Origin: Capilliphycus robustus
GTDB taxonomy: Bacteria; Cyanobacteriota; Cyanobacteriia; Cyanobacteriales; Microcoleaceae
DNA length: 64,000 bases
Assembly: GCF_034932365.1 (NCBI RefSeq)
Contig: NZ_JAYGHR010000012.1
Span: 25,169-89,168 of the forward strand
Direction of reading: 5' to 3'
Part shown: positions 47,223 through 56,035 of the stretch, one piece after another
Position numbering within the stretch: the first letter of the stretch is position 1
Layout: every line of letters begins with the position of its first letter
The notes under the pieces: generated by a model
Databases searched by the model: none
The model's input: only the letters and a program-made list of their open reading frames with translations
What the model was told of the DNA's origin: nothing
Position numbers and translations under genes: made by a program

Positions 47223-47282
47223 AAAAACCCGGTTTCTCACAGAGATGATAAAAACCCGGTTTCTCACAGAAACCGGGTTTTT
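47223..47282. terminator. One and a half copies of the AAACCCGG hairpin
   Basis: AAAAACCCGGTTTCTCACAG occurs at 47223-47242 and again at 47251-47269, the second followed by its complement AAACCGGGTTTTT. The hairpin (47250-47282) sits just after the subtilase stop codon and can terminate that minus-strand gene. Confidence 0.75.
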
Positions 47283-47286
47283 GCAG

Positions 47287-48615
47287 TTATTTAAGCGCTT
47301 CTAAAGCCTTAAACGGTTGAATTTGACCCCAACCCCAACGGTTATCAGGACGCATTTGTTCCCCACCCGGATGATAGGCGGTTTCTTTGAGCGCTTTAAT
47401 AATTTCATTCAAAGAAGCTTTCGGACAAGCTGACATTAATAACGCTACAACTCCAGCCACATGAGGCGTCGCCATTGAGGTACCATCCATGTAGGTATAT
47501 TCATAAATTCCATCAGGTTGTTGAACCGGAGGAATACAAGAATAAACCTGAGTTCCGGGCGCTGAAACATCGGGTTTTGTGACCCAATTATTCGGTGCAT
47601 CTTGAGGGAAAACTAAACTCGCCCCACTACTAAAAAAGGCAATTCCCAATTCATCATTGGAATATTTTTCTAAGGCACCAATTGAAAAAGCATTATGGGC
47701 GCTTCCCGGTGAACTGGTATTGCCATGATTTTCGTTACCAATGGCAACCACAGGTAACACATCAAACTGATTGATAATCAGATCAAAAATTTCAGCAAAT
47801 AGGGGTTCATAATAAGTCAAACCTAGCGACATATTAATAATATTTGCGCCACTTTCAATTGCCCAAGCCATACCTTCAATTAAAGTTTGTAAGGTAGCAT
47901 TTCCAATTAAAACCCCACCCACTAATAAGTCCGCTTCGGGTGCAACTCCAATTGACACCCCTTTATTCGTTTTTCCACCTGCAATCGTACCACAAACATG
48001 AGTACCATGTTGATCAGCATCGAAATGAGGCATCGCTTTAATTCTGCGTCCGTTGGGGTCTACAATAATAAAGTCTTTGACTCGATCTTTGAGTGCCGGA
48101 TGATCACTATAAACACCTGTATCCAATACCGCAACTTTGACACCTTTGCCTTTTGTAGTTTCCCACATTTTGGCAATGTCTAATACTTGCAAACCCCAAG
48201 TCATTTTTTGCTTTTCTTCTTGAATCATCAAGTCAGAATATTCGATTTGTTGGGGTTTTATTAGTCTGATTCTTTGGTTCGGGATAACCGCAATAACTTC
48301 CGGTTGTTCAGCGAGGGCGGGAAGGGTATTGCGAGTCACTTCTACCGTTGCGACAGGTAACGCACCTGAACCCACTTTTGAAACATTTAATGACTGACCT
48401 GTTTCATTTTGATAATTCGCTGCCATTTTAACAACAACGTTTGTATTTTCTTTACTTTGTTGTTGCATCACTTGGGAACGACGTTCATCACCCCGAGAAG
48501 GCATTTCTTCAGGCGGACGTTCGCTTCTGTAAATAACAATAGCATCCTGTTTGCTGTTGGGGTCACTATTCCCTAAAACGGGGAAAAAAGCGGGGGAAAT
48601 TTTAGGGGTATTCAT
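47287..48615 (-). CDS. S8 family subtilisin-like serine peptidase
   Basis: The protein has 442 residues. The catalytic triad is complete: Asp in VAVLDTGVYSDHP, His in HGTHVCGTIAGG and Ser in DGTSMATPHVAGVVALL; the oxyanion Asn is in AIGNENHGNTSSPGSA. An N-terminal region (about 55-115) forms an I9-like propeptide: VVVKMAANYQ, LPVATVEVTRNTLPALAEQ, VIAVIPNQRIRLI. No signal peptide is seen; MNTPKISPAFFPVLG is not hydrophobic enough, so the enzyme may act in the cytoplasm or leave by another route. It is upstream of the small propeptide-like gene in the same direction. Confidence 0.93.
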   Translation of the reverse strand: MNTPKISPAFFPVLGNSDPNSKQDAIVIYRSERPPEEMPSRGDERRSQVMQQQSKENTNVVVKMAANYQNETGQSLNVSKVGSGALPVATVEVTRNTLPALAEQPEVIAVIPNQRIRLIKPQQIEYSDLMIQEEKQKMTWGLQVLDIAKMWETTKGKGVKVAVLDTGVYSDHPALKDRVKDFIIVDPNGRRIKAMPHFDADQHGTHVCGTIAGGKTNKGVSIGVAPEADLLVGGVLIGNATLQTLIEGMAWAIESGANIINMSLGLTYYEPLFAEIFDLIINQFDVLPVVAIGNENHGNTSSPGSAHNAFSIGALEKYSNDELGIAFFSSGASLVFPQDAPNNWVTKPDVSAPGTQVYSCIPPVQQPDGIYEYTYMDGTSMATPHVAGVVALLMSACPKASLNEIIKALKETAYHPGGEQMRPDNRWGWGQIQPFKALEALK

Positions 48616-48839
48616 CGGGCTTCACTCCTGAATAGATTGATTGAATTCATCCGTTTGAAAGGTCAGATTGAATGCTATGTAGCATCAAAGTATCAAAGCA
48701 TAAAAAGTTAACACAGTCGTCGGGGCGCGGCGGTTTGCGTTCTCACTTGCGCCCTAACTCACCCATGACAAAGGTTTATTCTCATTCGATACTTTCTGCT
48801 GTTTCGGATGGGTTGGGACTATTTCAGGACAGTTTGCAA

Positions 48840-49238
48840 TTATGAATGATTCTCTATCACCGCAATACAATCAATTTCGACTAACACATCCTTCGGTAAA
48901 CGCGACACTTCTACACAAGCCCGAGCGGGGGCATTTTCGGTCTGAAAATACTGCCCATAAACGGTATTCATCGCGGCGAAATCGTTCATATCTTTGAGAA
49001 AGATGGTGGTTTTTACGACATCTGACCAACTCGCCCCGGCTGCGGTTAAAACGGCTTCTAGATTTGCCATAATTTGTTCAGTTTGTTTGGCAACATCTTG
49101 AAGATGAACGATTTGATTTGTTGCGGGATCAATGGAAATTTGACCGGCTAAAAATACCATCCCATTTGCAACTACCGCTTGATTGTACGGGCCAACGGGG
49201 GCGGGTGCTTTGTCTGTACGAATAATTTGACGTGTCAT
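48840..49238 (-). CDS. ridA: RidA family reactive-intermediate (enamine/imine) deaminase
   Basis: The protein has 132 residues, the normal length. The active-site residues of RidA are present: GPY (16-18), the catalytic Arg106 in PARACVEVSRL, and the Glu121 in VEIDCIAV. It forms a trimer and hydrolyses 2-aminoacrylate and similar enamines released by PLP enzymes. It is the third of three tandem RidA-type genes; the upstream two carry pentapeptide repeats and have lost these residues. Spacing to the next upstream gene is 64 bp. It is probably the only active deaminase of the three. Confidence 0.93.
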   Translation of the reverse strand: MTRQIIRTDKAPAPVGPYNQAVVANGMVFLAGQISIDPATNQIVHLQDVAKQTEQIMANLEAVLTAAGASWSDVVKTTIFLKDMNDFAAMNTVYGQYFQTENAPARACVEVSRLPKDVLVEIDCIAVIENHS

Positions 49239-49302
49239 CAGTTGAATGTGTGAAATCCGATTAAACTTACTGTATTTAGATTACCACGAATCAATATTTT
49301 AT

Positions 49303-50640
49303 TTATAAAAAGTTCGTTTGACTCAACGCCACGCATTCAATTTGAACGAGGGCATTTTTCGGAAGTTGAGCCACTGCAACGCAAGCACAAATCGGCGCCA
49401 TTTCCGCATCGAAATATTGAGCATAAACAGCGTTCATTGCTGCAAAATCTTTCATCTCTTTTAAAAAGATAGTGGTTTTCACGACATCCGCCCAAGTTGC
49501 TCCGGCTTCTGTTAATATTATCTCTAAATTTGCCATAATTTGTTCGGTTTGTTTGGCGACATCTTCTTCATGTAAAATATGATTCAGTCGTGGATCGATG
49601 CCAATTTGTGCAGCAACATAAACCATTCCATTCACAATAACGGCTTGATTTCGAGAGTTAGGCGGTTCGGGTGCTTTGTCAGTGTTAATAATTTTTCGGG
49701 TATGAGAAATTACTAAGTTAGACATCATCTCAAAATGATTAAAATTTGAGATTTCACCATCTGGCATAATTGCACGAGTAAAATTAGCATTTTCAATATT
49801 CCATCCATAGGTTTTTGCATTAAGCAAGTTAGCCTTATGAAGATTTGCACCAGTTAAATCAGCTTTCATTAAATTGGCGCCTTGCAAATTGGCTCGATCT
49901 AAAATAACTCCTTGTAAACAAGCATTTTTCAATTTTGTCTTTTCTAATGTCGCCACTGTTAAATCACAATTAACTAAATTTAAGCCCGATAAATCAATTC
50001 CATTTAAATTAACTGCTCTGAGCTTGGCAGAATTTAACTTGATGCCTTTCAGTATTATACTTGTTAAATTAGCTCGACTCAAGTCTGCTTGTGTTAAATC
50101 AGCATCAGTTAAATTAGCACGGGTTAAAATAGCTCCGCTTAAATCCGCTTCGATTAAATTTACTCCTGTTAAATTAGCATCACTTAAATTAATTTCGCTT
50201 AAATATGCTTTCTTTAAATTAGCACCACTTAGATCAACAGCCAACAATTCAGCATTACTTAAATTAGCTTCTTCTAGGTGAGAACCTATTAACTTTGAGC
50301 TACTTAATTTTGCTTGAATTAAATTAGCATATCTTAAATCAGCTTGGTTCAAAATTGCAGAACCCATTGTTGCTTGACACAAATAAGCATCTTTGAGAGA
50401 AGCAGTTGTCAAATTAATATAATTAGCTTTGACACTAGATAGGTTAGCATTATTCAAATCTGCTCCTTGTAGGATAGCTTCTGATAAATCTGCTTGAGAT
50501 AGATTTGTTCCAACTAAATCTGCTCCACTGAAGTCTACCTTAGCTAAGTTTTCTCCTTGAAGATCTAAGCCACTGAGTTGCTCACCTCTAAAGTTCCGTT
50601 CACCTTTTGCATATCTTTCTAACAGTTCTTTAGCATCCAT
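49303..50640 (-). CDS. Pentapeptide-repeat protein fused to a catalytically altered RidA domain
   Basis: The protein has 445 residues. The N-terminal cap MDAKELLERYAKGERNFRG is followed by about 50 pentapeptide units A(D/N)LXX (about 23-290), predicted to form a right-handed quadrilateral beta-helix. The C-terminal RidA-like domain (about 318-445) is clearly homologous to the next gene, but GPY is replaced by NSR and the catalytic Arg by Cys (APICACVAV where the active enzyme has APARACVEV). It is therefore unlikely to deaminate; a trimer-forming scaffold or ligand-binding module is more plausible. A GGAGG ribosome site precedes the ATG. It belongs to a tandem pair with 50890-52116 and is cotranscribed with or close to the active ridA. 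Confidence 0.88.
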   Translation of the reverse strand: MDAKELLERYAKGERNFRGEQLSGLDLQGENLAKVDFSGADLVGTNLSQADLSEAILQGADLNNANLSSVKANYINLTTASLKDAYLCQATMGSAILNQADLRYANLIQAKLSSSKLIGSHLEEANLSNAELLAVDLSGANLKKAYLSEINLSDANLTGVNLIEADLSGAILTRANLTDADLTQADLSRANLTSIILKGIKLNSAKLRAVNLNGIDLSGLNLVNCDLTVATLEKTKLKNACLQGVILDRANLQGANLMKADLTGANLHKANLLNAKTYGWNIENANFTRAIMPDGEISNFNHFEMMSNLVISHTRKIINTDKAPEPPNSRNQAVIVNGMVYVAAQIGIDPRLNHILHEEDVAKQTEQIMANLEIILTEAGATWADVVKTTIFLKEMKDFAAMNAVYAQYFDAEMAPICACVAVAQLPKNALVQIECVALSQTNFL

Positions 50641-50722
50641 GTTGTTTCCTCCAAATTATTCTTGAATTATAAAACCATCCCTTACCCTTAAAACCTTAAA
50701 TTTTTCCCAAAATATTCAAACT

Positions 50723-50829
50723 GTAGGTTGGGCTGAGGAACGAAACCCAACAATAAATAATCAAAAAAAACAGAAAACCTCACAAAAATTATAGGGTTTT
50801 GGGTTGCACTTTCGCTTAACCCAACCTAC
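50723..50829. repeat. 107-bp MITE-like repeat, copy 1
   Basis: Ends are imperfect inverted repeats: GTAGGTTGGGCTGAG at the left and CTTAACCCAACCTAC at the right (14 of 15 complementary). The interior includes GAAACCCAACAATAAA and CAGAAAACCTCACAAAAATT. Copy 2 at 52242-52348 has the same length and order; a left part occurs at 52509-52577. Confidence 0.85.
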
Positions 50830-50889
50830 TACTTCTTCCCTCTCCTTTTAGGGGAGGGCTAGGGAGGGGTCACAAATAACATCATTGAA

Positions 50890-52116
50890 TTAATGACTCA
50901 ACGCCACGCATTCAATTTGAACGAGAGCGTTTTTCGGCAGTTGAGCCACTGCAACGCAAGCACAAATCGGCGCCATTTCCGCATCGAAATATTGAGTATA
51001 AACAGCGTTCATCGCTGCAAAATCTTTCATCTCTTTTAAAAAGATAGTAGTCTTCACGACATCCGCCCAAGTTGCTCCCGCTTCTGTTAATATTATCTCT
51101 AAATTTGCCATAATTTGTTCGGTTTGTTTGCCGACATCTTCTTCATGTAAAATATGATTCAGTCGTGGATCAATGCCAATTTGTGCAGCAACATAAATCA
51201 TTCCATTCACAATAACGGCTTGATTTCGAGAGTTGGGCGGTTCGGGTGCTTTGTCAGTATGAATAATATTTTTACCTGTTACTTCTGTCTGTTGGCGCGA
51301 TTCTTTGGTTTGAATAGATTGAACTCGGTAACGTTCTCCATTCGGCATTATTGCATTTGTTAAATCTGCTCCTTCTAGACTTGCACCATAGATATTTGCT
51401 CCAGTTAAGTCTGCTTTTTTGAGATTGGCACTATCGAGTTGAGCAGAAATTAAATTGGCTGATTTAAGATTGACTCTTTCTAGGTTAGCATTTTTCAGAT
51501 TAGATTTTTTGAGATTAACTTTCTCCAGATTTGCTCGTTCTAAGTCGGTTTCATACAGATTTATTTCAAATAAGTCTACATTAGAAAAATTCACTAATTG
51601 TAAGTTTGTTTTTTGCAAATTAGCACCTTTAATTATTACGCCTTGTAGGTTTGCACGACTCAGATTGGCTTGCTCTAAGTCAGCTTCAGTTAAGTTTGCA
51701 TTAGATAGATTACTGCCTATTAAACTTGCTTCAATCAAAAATGCTTTACTCAGATTTGCAGATATCAAACTTGTATTATCTAAATTGGCTCTATCTAACG
51801 TGGCATGAGTTAGATTGGATGAAGCCAAATAGGCATCACTTAAATCAGCCTCAGTCAAATCTGCCCAACTTAGATCAAGAGAGCTTCCCTGGATTTTAGC
51901 TAAATTTGCACCTTCTAAAAAGGCTCTACTCAATTTTGTATGAGTTAAATTTGCACCTGTTAAAGTCGCTTTACTCAAATCCGCTCCCGTCAAATCTGCT
52001 TGAGTTAAGTCAGCCCCGCTTAGGTCTACTTCTCTTAAGTCAAGTCCTGCCAACACAGCTTCTTCAAAGTTCCGTTGACCTTTTGCATATTTCTCTAACA
52101 GTTCTTTGGCATCCAT
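50890..52116 (-). CDS. Pentapeptide-repeat protein fused to a catalytically altered RidA domain (paralogue)
   Basis: The protein has 408 residues. The cap MDAKELLEKYAKGQRNFEE and about 45 pentapeptide units (about 21-260) precede a RidA-like domain (about 285-408) that is nearly identical in amino acids and DNA to that of 49303-50640, with the same NSR and APICACVAV changes. The pentapeptide parts of the two proteins differ much more. The 5' flanks (about 80 bp upstream of the ATG, up to TTTTTCCCAAAATA) also match, so the whole unit was duplicated. A GGAG ribosome site precedes the ATG. Pentapeptide proteins can mimic DNA or bind enzymes, but the target here is unknown. Confidence 0.88.
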   Translation of the reverse strand: MDAKELLEKYAKGQRNFEEAVLAGLDLREVDLSGADLTQADLTGADLSKATLTGANLTHTKLSRAFLEGANLAKIQGSSLDLSWADLTEADLSDAYLASSNLTHATLDRANLDNTSLISANLSKAFLIEASLIGSNLSNANLTEADLEQANLSRANLQGVIIKGANLQKTNLQLVNFSNVDLFEINLYETDLERANLEKVNLKKSNLKNANLERVNLKSANLISAQLDSANLKKADLTGANIYGASLEGADLTNAIMPNGERYRVQSIQTKESRQQTEVTGKNIIHTDKAPEPPNSRNQAVIVNGMIYVAAQIGIDPRLNHILHEEDVGKQTEQIMANLEIILTEAGATWADVVKTTIFLKEMKDFAAMNAVYTQYFDAEMAPICACVAVAQLPKNALVQIECVALSH

Positions 52117-52241
52117 GTTATTTTCTCCAAATCCTGTTTGAATTATAAAACCATCCGTTACACTTAAAACCTTAAATTTTTCCCAAAATACTCAACAGCA
52201 GACGAGTAAAATCTATCAATAAAAATTGTTAGCTGTAGGCT

Positions 52242-52348
52242 GTAGGTTGGGTTGAGGAAGGAAACCCAACAATAAACCCTCAAGACAAACAGAAAACCTC
52301 ACAAAAATTATGGGGTGTTGGGTTGCACTTTCGCTTAACCCAACCTAC
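52242..52348. repeat. 107-bp MITE-like repeat, copy 2
   Basis: GTAGGTTGGGTTGAG at the left and CTTAACCCAACCTAC at the right form 15-bp terminal inverted repeats with one mismatch. Interior and length match copy 1. It lies in the 587-bp gap between the pentapeptide-RidA gene and lysS. Confidence 0.85.
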
Positions 52349-52369
52349 TACTGTTTCCGAAATTTCTCG

Positions 52370-52500
52370 GCCCCCTAAATCCCCGCCCCCGTGACCCCCA
52401 AAATTGGGGGTAGCTGGGGGACTTTTAAAATAGGGGGTAATTGGGGGTAATTTGGGAGACTTGAATTCTAATTCCCCCCAGAATTGGGGGGCGAGGGGGG
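52370..52500. repeat. G/C-run palindromic intergenic repeats
   Basis: The segment contains CCCCCAAAATTGGGGG, several AATTGGGGG or TAGGGGG units in a row and CCCCCCAGAATTGGGGGG. Similar runs are widespread between cyanobacterial genes. No gene is present. Confidence 0.75.
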
Positions 52501-52508
52501 CGCAGGCT

Positions 52509-52577
52509 GTAGCTTCGGTTGAGGAACAAAACCCAACAATAAACCCTCAAGAAAAACAGAAAACCACACAAAAATTT
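52509..52577. repeat. Truncated third copy of the MITE-like repeat
   Basis: GTAGCTTCGGTTGAGGAACA, AAACCCAACAATAAACCCTC and CAGAAAACCACACAAAAATT follow the left two-thirds of copies 1 and 2; the right inverted repeat is missing. Confidence 0.7.
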
Positions 52578-52703
52578 TGCGTACAATGAGCGTATTTTTA
52601 AGATAAACTTAAGAATTAAATGCGATCGCCGTCTGCAAAAATACTGTTTCCTAACAGGTTATGATAGAACTTTACAATTGAACTGCTACAGGAAATTCTA
52701 AAT

Positions 52704-54278
52704 ATGGCTGAAAATGAAACCCGCAACGAAGCCGAAGTCCGCTCTCGAAAAGTAGACGAGTTGCGATCGCTAGGAATAGACCCCTACCCCAGTCAGTCTT
52801 TTGCGCGATCGCACACCACCCAAGCGATCAAAGATCTATTCTCCCAACCGGGAAACGAACTGGCAGACGGCGTTGCAGACCCCCAAGCCGTCCCCCTGAA
52901 AGTCTGTGGACGCATCACCTTCAAGCGCGATAGTGGGAGTATTGGCTTTATTGGCTTAACCGATGCGTCGGGAACCATTCAACTGAAAATCGAGAAAAAA
53001 CTCGTTACAGGCGAAGCAGGTGGACTCTCCTTTAATCAAATTAAAAAGTTATTAGATACCGGAGATTTTATCAGCGCTGAAGGAATTGGCTGTCGCACAA
53101 ACCGAGGCGAACTTTCCGTACAAGTTGAACGGTTAGATGTCCTTTCAAAAGCCACTATTCCCTTTCCCGACTCCTATTATGGCGTTAACGATCCTGAAAT
53201 TTGTCGGCGTCATCGAGAGTTAGGATTAGTCAGTAATCCCGAATCTTTTGCCACCTTTAAACTTCGCAGTCGCATTATTAGAAGTATGCGAACCTATCTG
53301 TGGAATGCGGATTTTGATGAAATCGAAACTCCCGTTTTACAAGCGATTTATGGGGGGGCTGCGGCGCGTCCGTTTAGCACTCATCATAACGCTTTAGATA
53401 TTAATTTGTATCTGCGAATTGCCACAGAATTGTTCTTGAAACGGGCAGTTTGTGGCGGCTTTGAACGAGTGTTTGAAATTGGGCGCGTGTTCAGAAATGA
53501 AGGGATTGATAGCACTCATAACCCTGAATTTACCTCAATTGAAGCCTATCAAGCCTATGCGGATTATTTTGACTTGATGACGTTAGTTGAAGACTTAATT
53601 TGTGGAGTCGTTCAAGATGTGTTAGGGGATGTGACTGAAGTTGACTATCTCGAGGATAAACTCAGTCTAGAACGCAAATATGACTACACCGATATTTATC
53701 CCAGTTTCACAGGGAAGCATTGGAAAGTGCAAACAATGGTGGAAGCCGTGCGGGAAAAAACAGGCTTAGATTTCGAGACGTTAACGTTAGAAGAAGCCAT
53801 TAAAGCCGCCGAGAAAATCGACTTAAAACTCTCCAAATTACACACGCAAAGTTTAGGCTATTTGTTGTATGCGGTGTTCGATCAAAAGGTAGAATCAACC
53901 TTGATGGAACCGACATTTGTGATTGATTTTCCCGTTGAAGTGAGTCCTTTAGCCAAGCGTCATCGTTCTAAACCGGGTTTTGTTGAACGGTTTGAATTAT
54001 TTATTCATGGTACCGAATATTCTAACGGGTTTTCTGAGTTAAATGATCCCGTTGATCAACGTAAACGCTTTGAAGAACAACTCGCCCAAAAGAGTGCAGG
54101 GGATGAAGAAGCACACCCGATGGATGAAGATTTTATCCAGGCGTTATCATTAGGAATGCCAACCTGTGGCGGGATGGGAATTGGGGTAGATCGACTGATC
54201 ATGTTATTAACCAATACTCAAAGTATTCGGGATGTGATTATGTTCCCCACCATGCGTTCCGTGTTGAAGGATTCTTAA
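52704..54278 (+). CDS. lysS: Lysyl-tRNA synthetase, class II
   Basis: The protein has 524 residues. An N-terminal OB-fold anticodon-binding domain (VCGRITFKRDSGSIGFIGL, about 67-85) is followed by the class II catalytic core: motif 1 RSMRTYLWNADFDEIETPVL, motif 2 FEIGRVFRNEGIDSTHNPEF and motif 3 GMGIGVDRLIMLL near the C-terminus. ELYANGF-type lysine recognition appears as GTEYSNGFSELNDP. It charges tRNA-Lys with lysine. It stands alone after a repeat-rich gap. A degenerate hairpin follows the stop. Confidence 0.97.
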   Translation: MAENETRNEAEVRSRKVDELRSLGIDPYPSQSFARSHTTQAIKDLFSQPGNELADGVADPQAVPLKVCGRITFKRDSGSIGFIGLTDASGTIQLKIEKKLVTGEAGGLSFNQIKKLLDTGDFISAEGIGCRTNRGELSVQVERLDVLSKATIPFPDSYYGVNDPEICRRHRELGLVSNPESFATFKLRSRIIRSMRTYLWNADFDEIETPVLQAIYGGAAARPFSTHHNALDINLYLRIATELFLKRAVCGGFERVFEIGRVFRNEGIDSTHNPEFTSIEAYQAYADYFDLMTLVEDLICGVVQDVLGDVTEVDYLEDKLSLERKYDYTDIYPSFTGKHWKVQTMVEAVREKTGLDFETLTLEEAIKAAEKIDLKLSKLHTQSLGYLLYAVFDQKVESTLMEPTFVIDFPVEVSPLAKRHRSKPGFVERFELFIHGTEYSNGFSELNDPVDQRKRFEEQLAQKSAGDEEAHPMDEDFIQALSLGMPTCGGMGIGVDRLIMLLTNTQSIRDVIMFPTMRSVLKDS

Positions 54279-54290
54279 TCAAATATAAAG

Positions 54291-54317
54291 TACCTGGTTT
54301 CTGCGAGAAACCGGGTA
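54291..54317 (+). terminator. Hairpin after lysS (AAACCCGG family, degenerate)
   Basis: TACCTGGTTTCT and AGAAACCGGGTA pair around a short GCG loop, 12 bp after the lysS stop codon. It lacks a strong T run. It is a variant of the dispersed hairpin family. Confidence 0.55.
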
Positions 54318-54497
54318 TTTGAAAAAGTTTCTTAGAAACATTGGCTATTTGAATCAGGAAAGATCATCTAAAGTTAGATTTTTATGCAAGATTTACAGAG
54401 ATTTCGCGAAAGCTTTACAAAATCCTCTGTATTTTCACGGAGGTCAATGCTAAATTATCTAACATAAATCTTTTTTGATTGAACCAGAGTGTCATCT

Positions 54498-55562
54498 ATG
54501 TCTTGCATCTACTCATCTAACCTTGCCTTCAGCACTTCTTTGTTAGGCTTATTAACATTAGGAACCCTGGGAACGGTTCCGGTTCAAGCCGCTAGCTTGG
54601 ATTCTCGTTTTGATCAAATCTTTGTTTTTAGTGATAGTCTTTCTGATCCAGGTAATCTTTTTTATATTACCGGAGGACAAGTTCCCGAAAATCCTTTATC
54701 CTTTGAAGGACGCTTTTCTAACGGGCCAGTTTGGACAGAATATTTTACCCCAAAATTGGGCTTAAATCCTACTCCTTTTACCAATTCAGTTCAGTCTTCT
54801 GATGGAACAAATTATTCCTTTGGAGGGGCGACATCAGGCGATAACAATACGATTAATATTCTCCGACCCGATATTCCGATGGAGTTGCCGGGATTAACTC
54901 AACAACTCAATTATTTTATTCAACCTTTATTAGCAACAAATCAATCCGCAAATCCTGATGCGCTTTATGTCGTTTGGGCGGGAGCGAATGACTATGGATT
55001 TGGTGGGGTTACTGATCCGACAATACCGGTTACAAATATCTCAAATGCTGTACAGTCGCTTTATGGGGTTGGCGCTCGGAACTTTTTGCTCTTAAATTTA
55101 CCGGGTTTAGGGAATACTCCCTTCGGTTTAAATCTAGGCTTACAAGAACCTTTAAATCAATTAACTGCGGCTCATAATTTCTACTTAAGTTCAGCCGTCA
55201 ACGGGTTAAATCAGTCGTTAACAGGTGCTAATATTGGTTTAGTTGATGTTAACGCTAAATTTAACCAAATTCTGCAAAATCCCGCAGAATTTGGATTTAC
55301 CAATGTTACAGATAGTTGGTCAAATGCGGTTGCAGTTTGTCTGGAAGTGGGTTGTGAGGAGTTTCCCAATCCTGATGAGTATTTCTTTTGGGATCAAGTT
55401 CACCCGACAACAGCAACTCACCAAATTATTGCAGACATTGCTTATTCTACTGTACAATCGCAATTTCCCAAAGTTCCAGAACCCACCTCGGTACTCGCTT
55501 TGAGTGTATTGGGTTTAGGATTTTTGTTCAATCAAGTTTCATCAAATCGCCGCAAAAATTGA
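54498..55562 (+). CDS. SGNH/GDSL-family esterase with PEP-CTERM sorting signal
   Basis: The protein has 354 residues from the ATG at 54498; a GTG at 54489 would add three. A signal peptide ends near PVQAAS. Hydrolase blocks are FSDSLSDPGN (nucleophile Ser), AGANDYG (Asn) and DQVHPTTATH (Asp/His). The C-terminus VPEPTSVLALSVLGLGFLF plus SSNRRKN is a PEP-CTERM signal, so the protein should be processed and sorted at the cell envelope. It probably cleaves ester bonds in lipids or acetylated polysaccharide. It is a single gene; a perfect 9-bp hairpin (GGTGCGTTA-ACC-TAACGCACC, 55626-55646) follows. Confidence 0.9.
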   Translation: MSCIYSSNLAFSTSLLGLLTLGTLGTVPVQAASLDSRFDQIFVFSDSLSDPGNLFYITGGQVPENPLSFEGRFSNGPVWTEYFTPKLGLNPTPFTNSVQSSDGTNYSFGGATSGDNNTINILRPDIPMELPGLTQQLNYFIQPLLATNQSANPDALYVVWAGANDYGFGGVTDPTIPVTNISNAVQSLYGVGARNFLLLNLPGLGNTPFGLNLGLQEPLNQLTAAHNFYLSSAVNGLNQSLTGANIGLVDVNAKFNQILQNPAEFGFTNVTDSWSNAVAVCLEVGCEEFPNPDEYFFWDQVHPTTATHQIIADIAYSTVQSQFPKVPEPTSVLALSVLGLGFLFNQVSSNRRKN

Positions 55563-56035
55563 AGCGTGACTGGCGAATCTTGTGAGAATTTTAAAAAATC
55601 AATAGAATCTTGGCTTGAATTTAAAGGTGCGTTAACCTAACGCACCTCGGAAAATTGCAAGTAGCCAGCAAACACAAGGAGAGAGCGAATCGAGGTTTTA
55701 TTACAAGAGCGAGGGTTATTCATACTAGAGGAAAATGCGTGAGAAGCGAAACTTTATCAGCCGATCAAACCGTTGTTTAGCAACATTCTCCCTTTAAAAT
55801 CGAAAAGATGGAACATTTAATTTCAACCCCGATAAGGGCGACAACACGACCTGAATAATGCTATTGAATTCAATCGGCTTTTCTTGCTGATAGCAGTCAA
55901 ATTGAAAAAGCGTAACGGCTCAGGTTATACCAATCAGACCAGGAACTTAATCAAATCAATAGATTTGCATCAAGTCATTTGAGAAGCAGGGATTAGACGA
56001 TTTGAGGGTGTGATTTTCAAGCGCCCCCATCTCAG
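55563..56035. other. Intergenic region with one hairpin
   Basis: A perfect 9-bp stem, GGTGCGTTA/TAACGCACC (55626-55646), could end the esterase transcript. The rest of the 470 bp holds no credible reading frame or repeat that I recognise. Confidence 0.45.

Noticed and set aside
49874..50281. 135-codon plus-strand frame opposite the pentapeptide repeats (also 51455-51808)
   Set aside because: It is a by-product of the 15-bp coding periodicity of the pentapeptide gene on the other strand; no ribosome site and repetitive, low-complexity translation.
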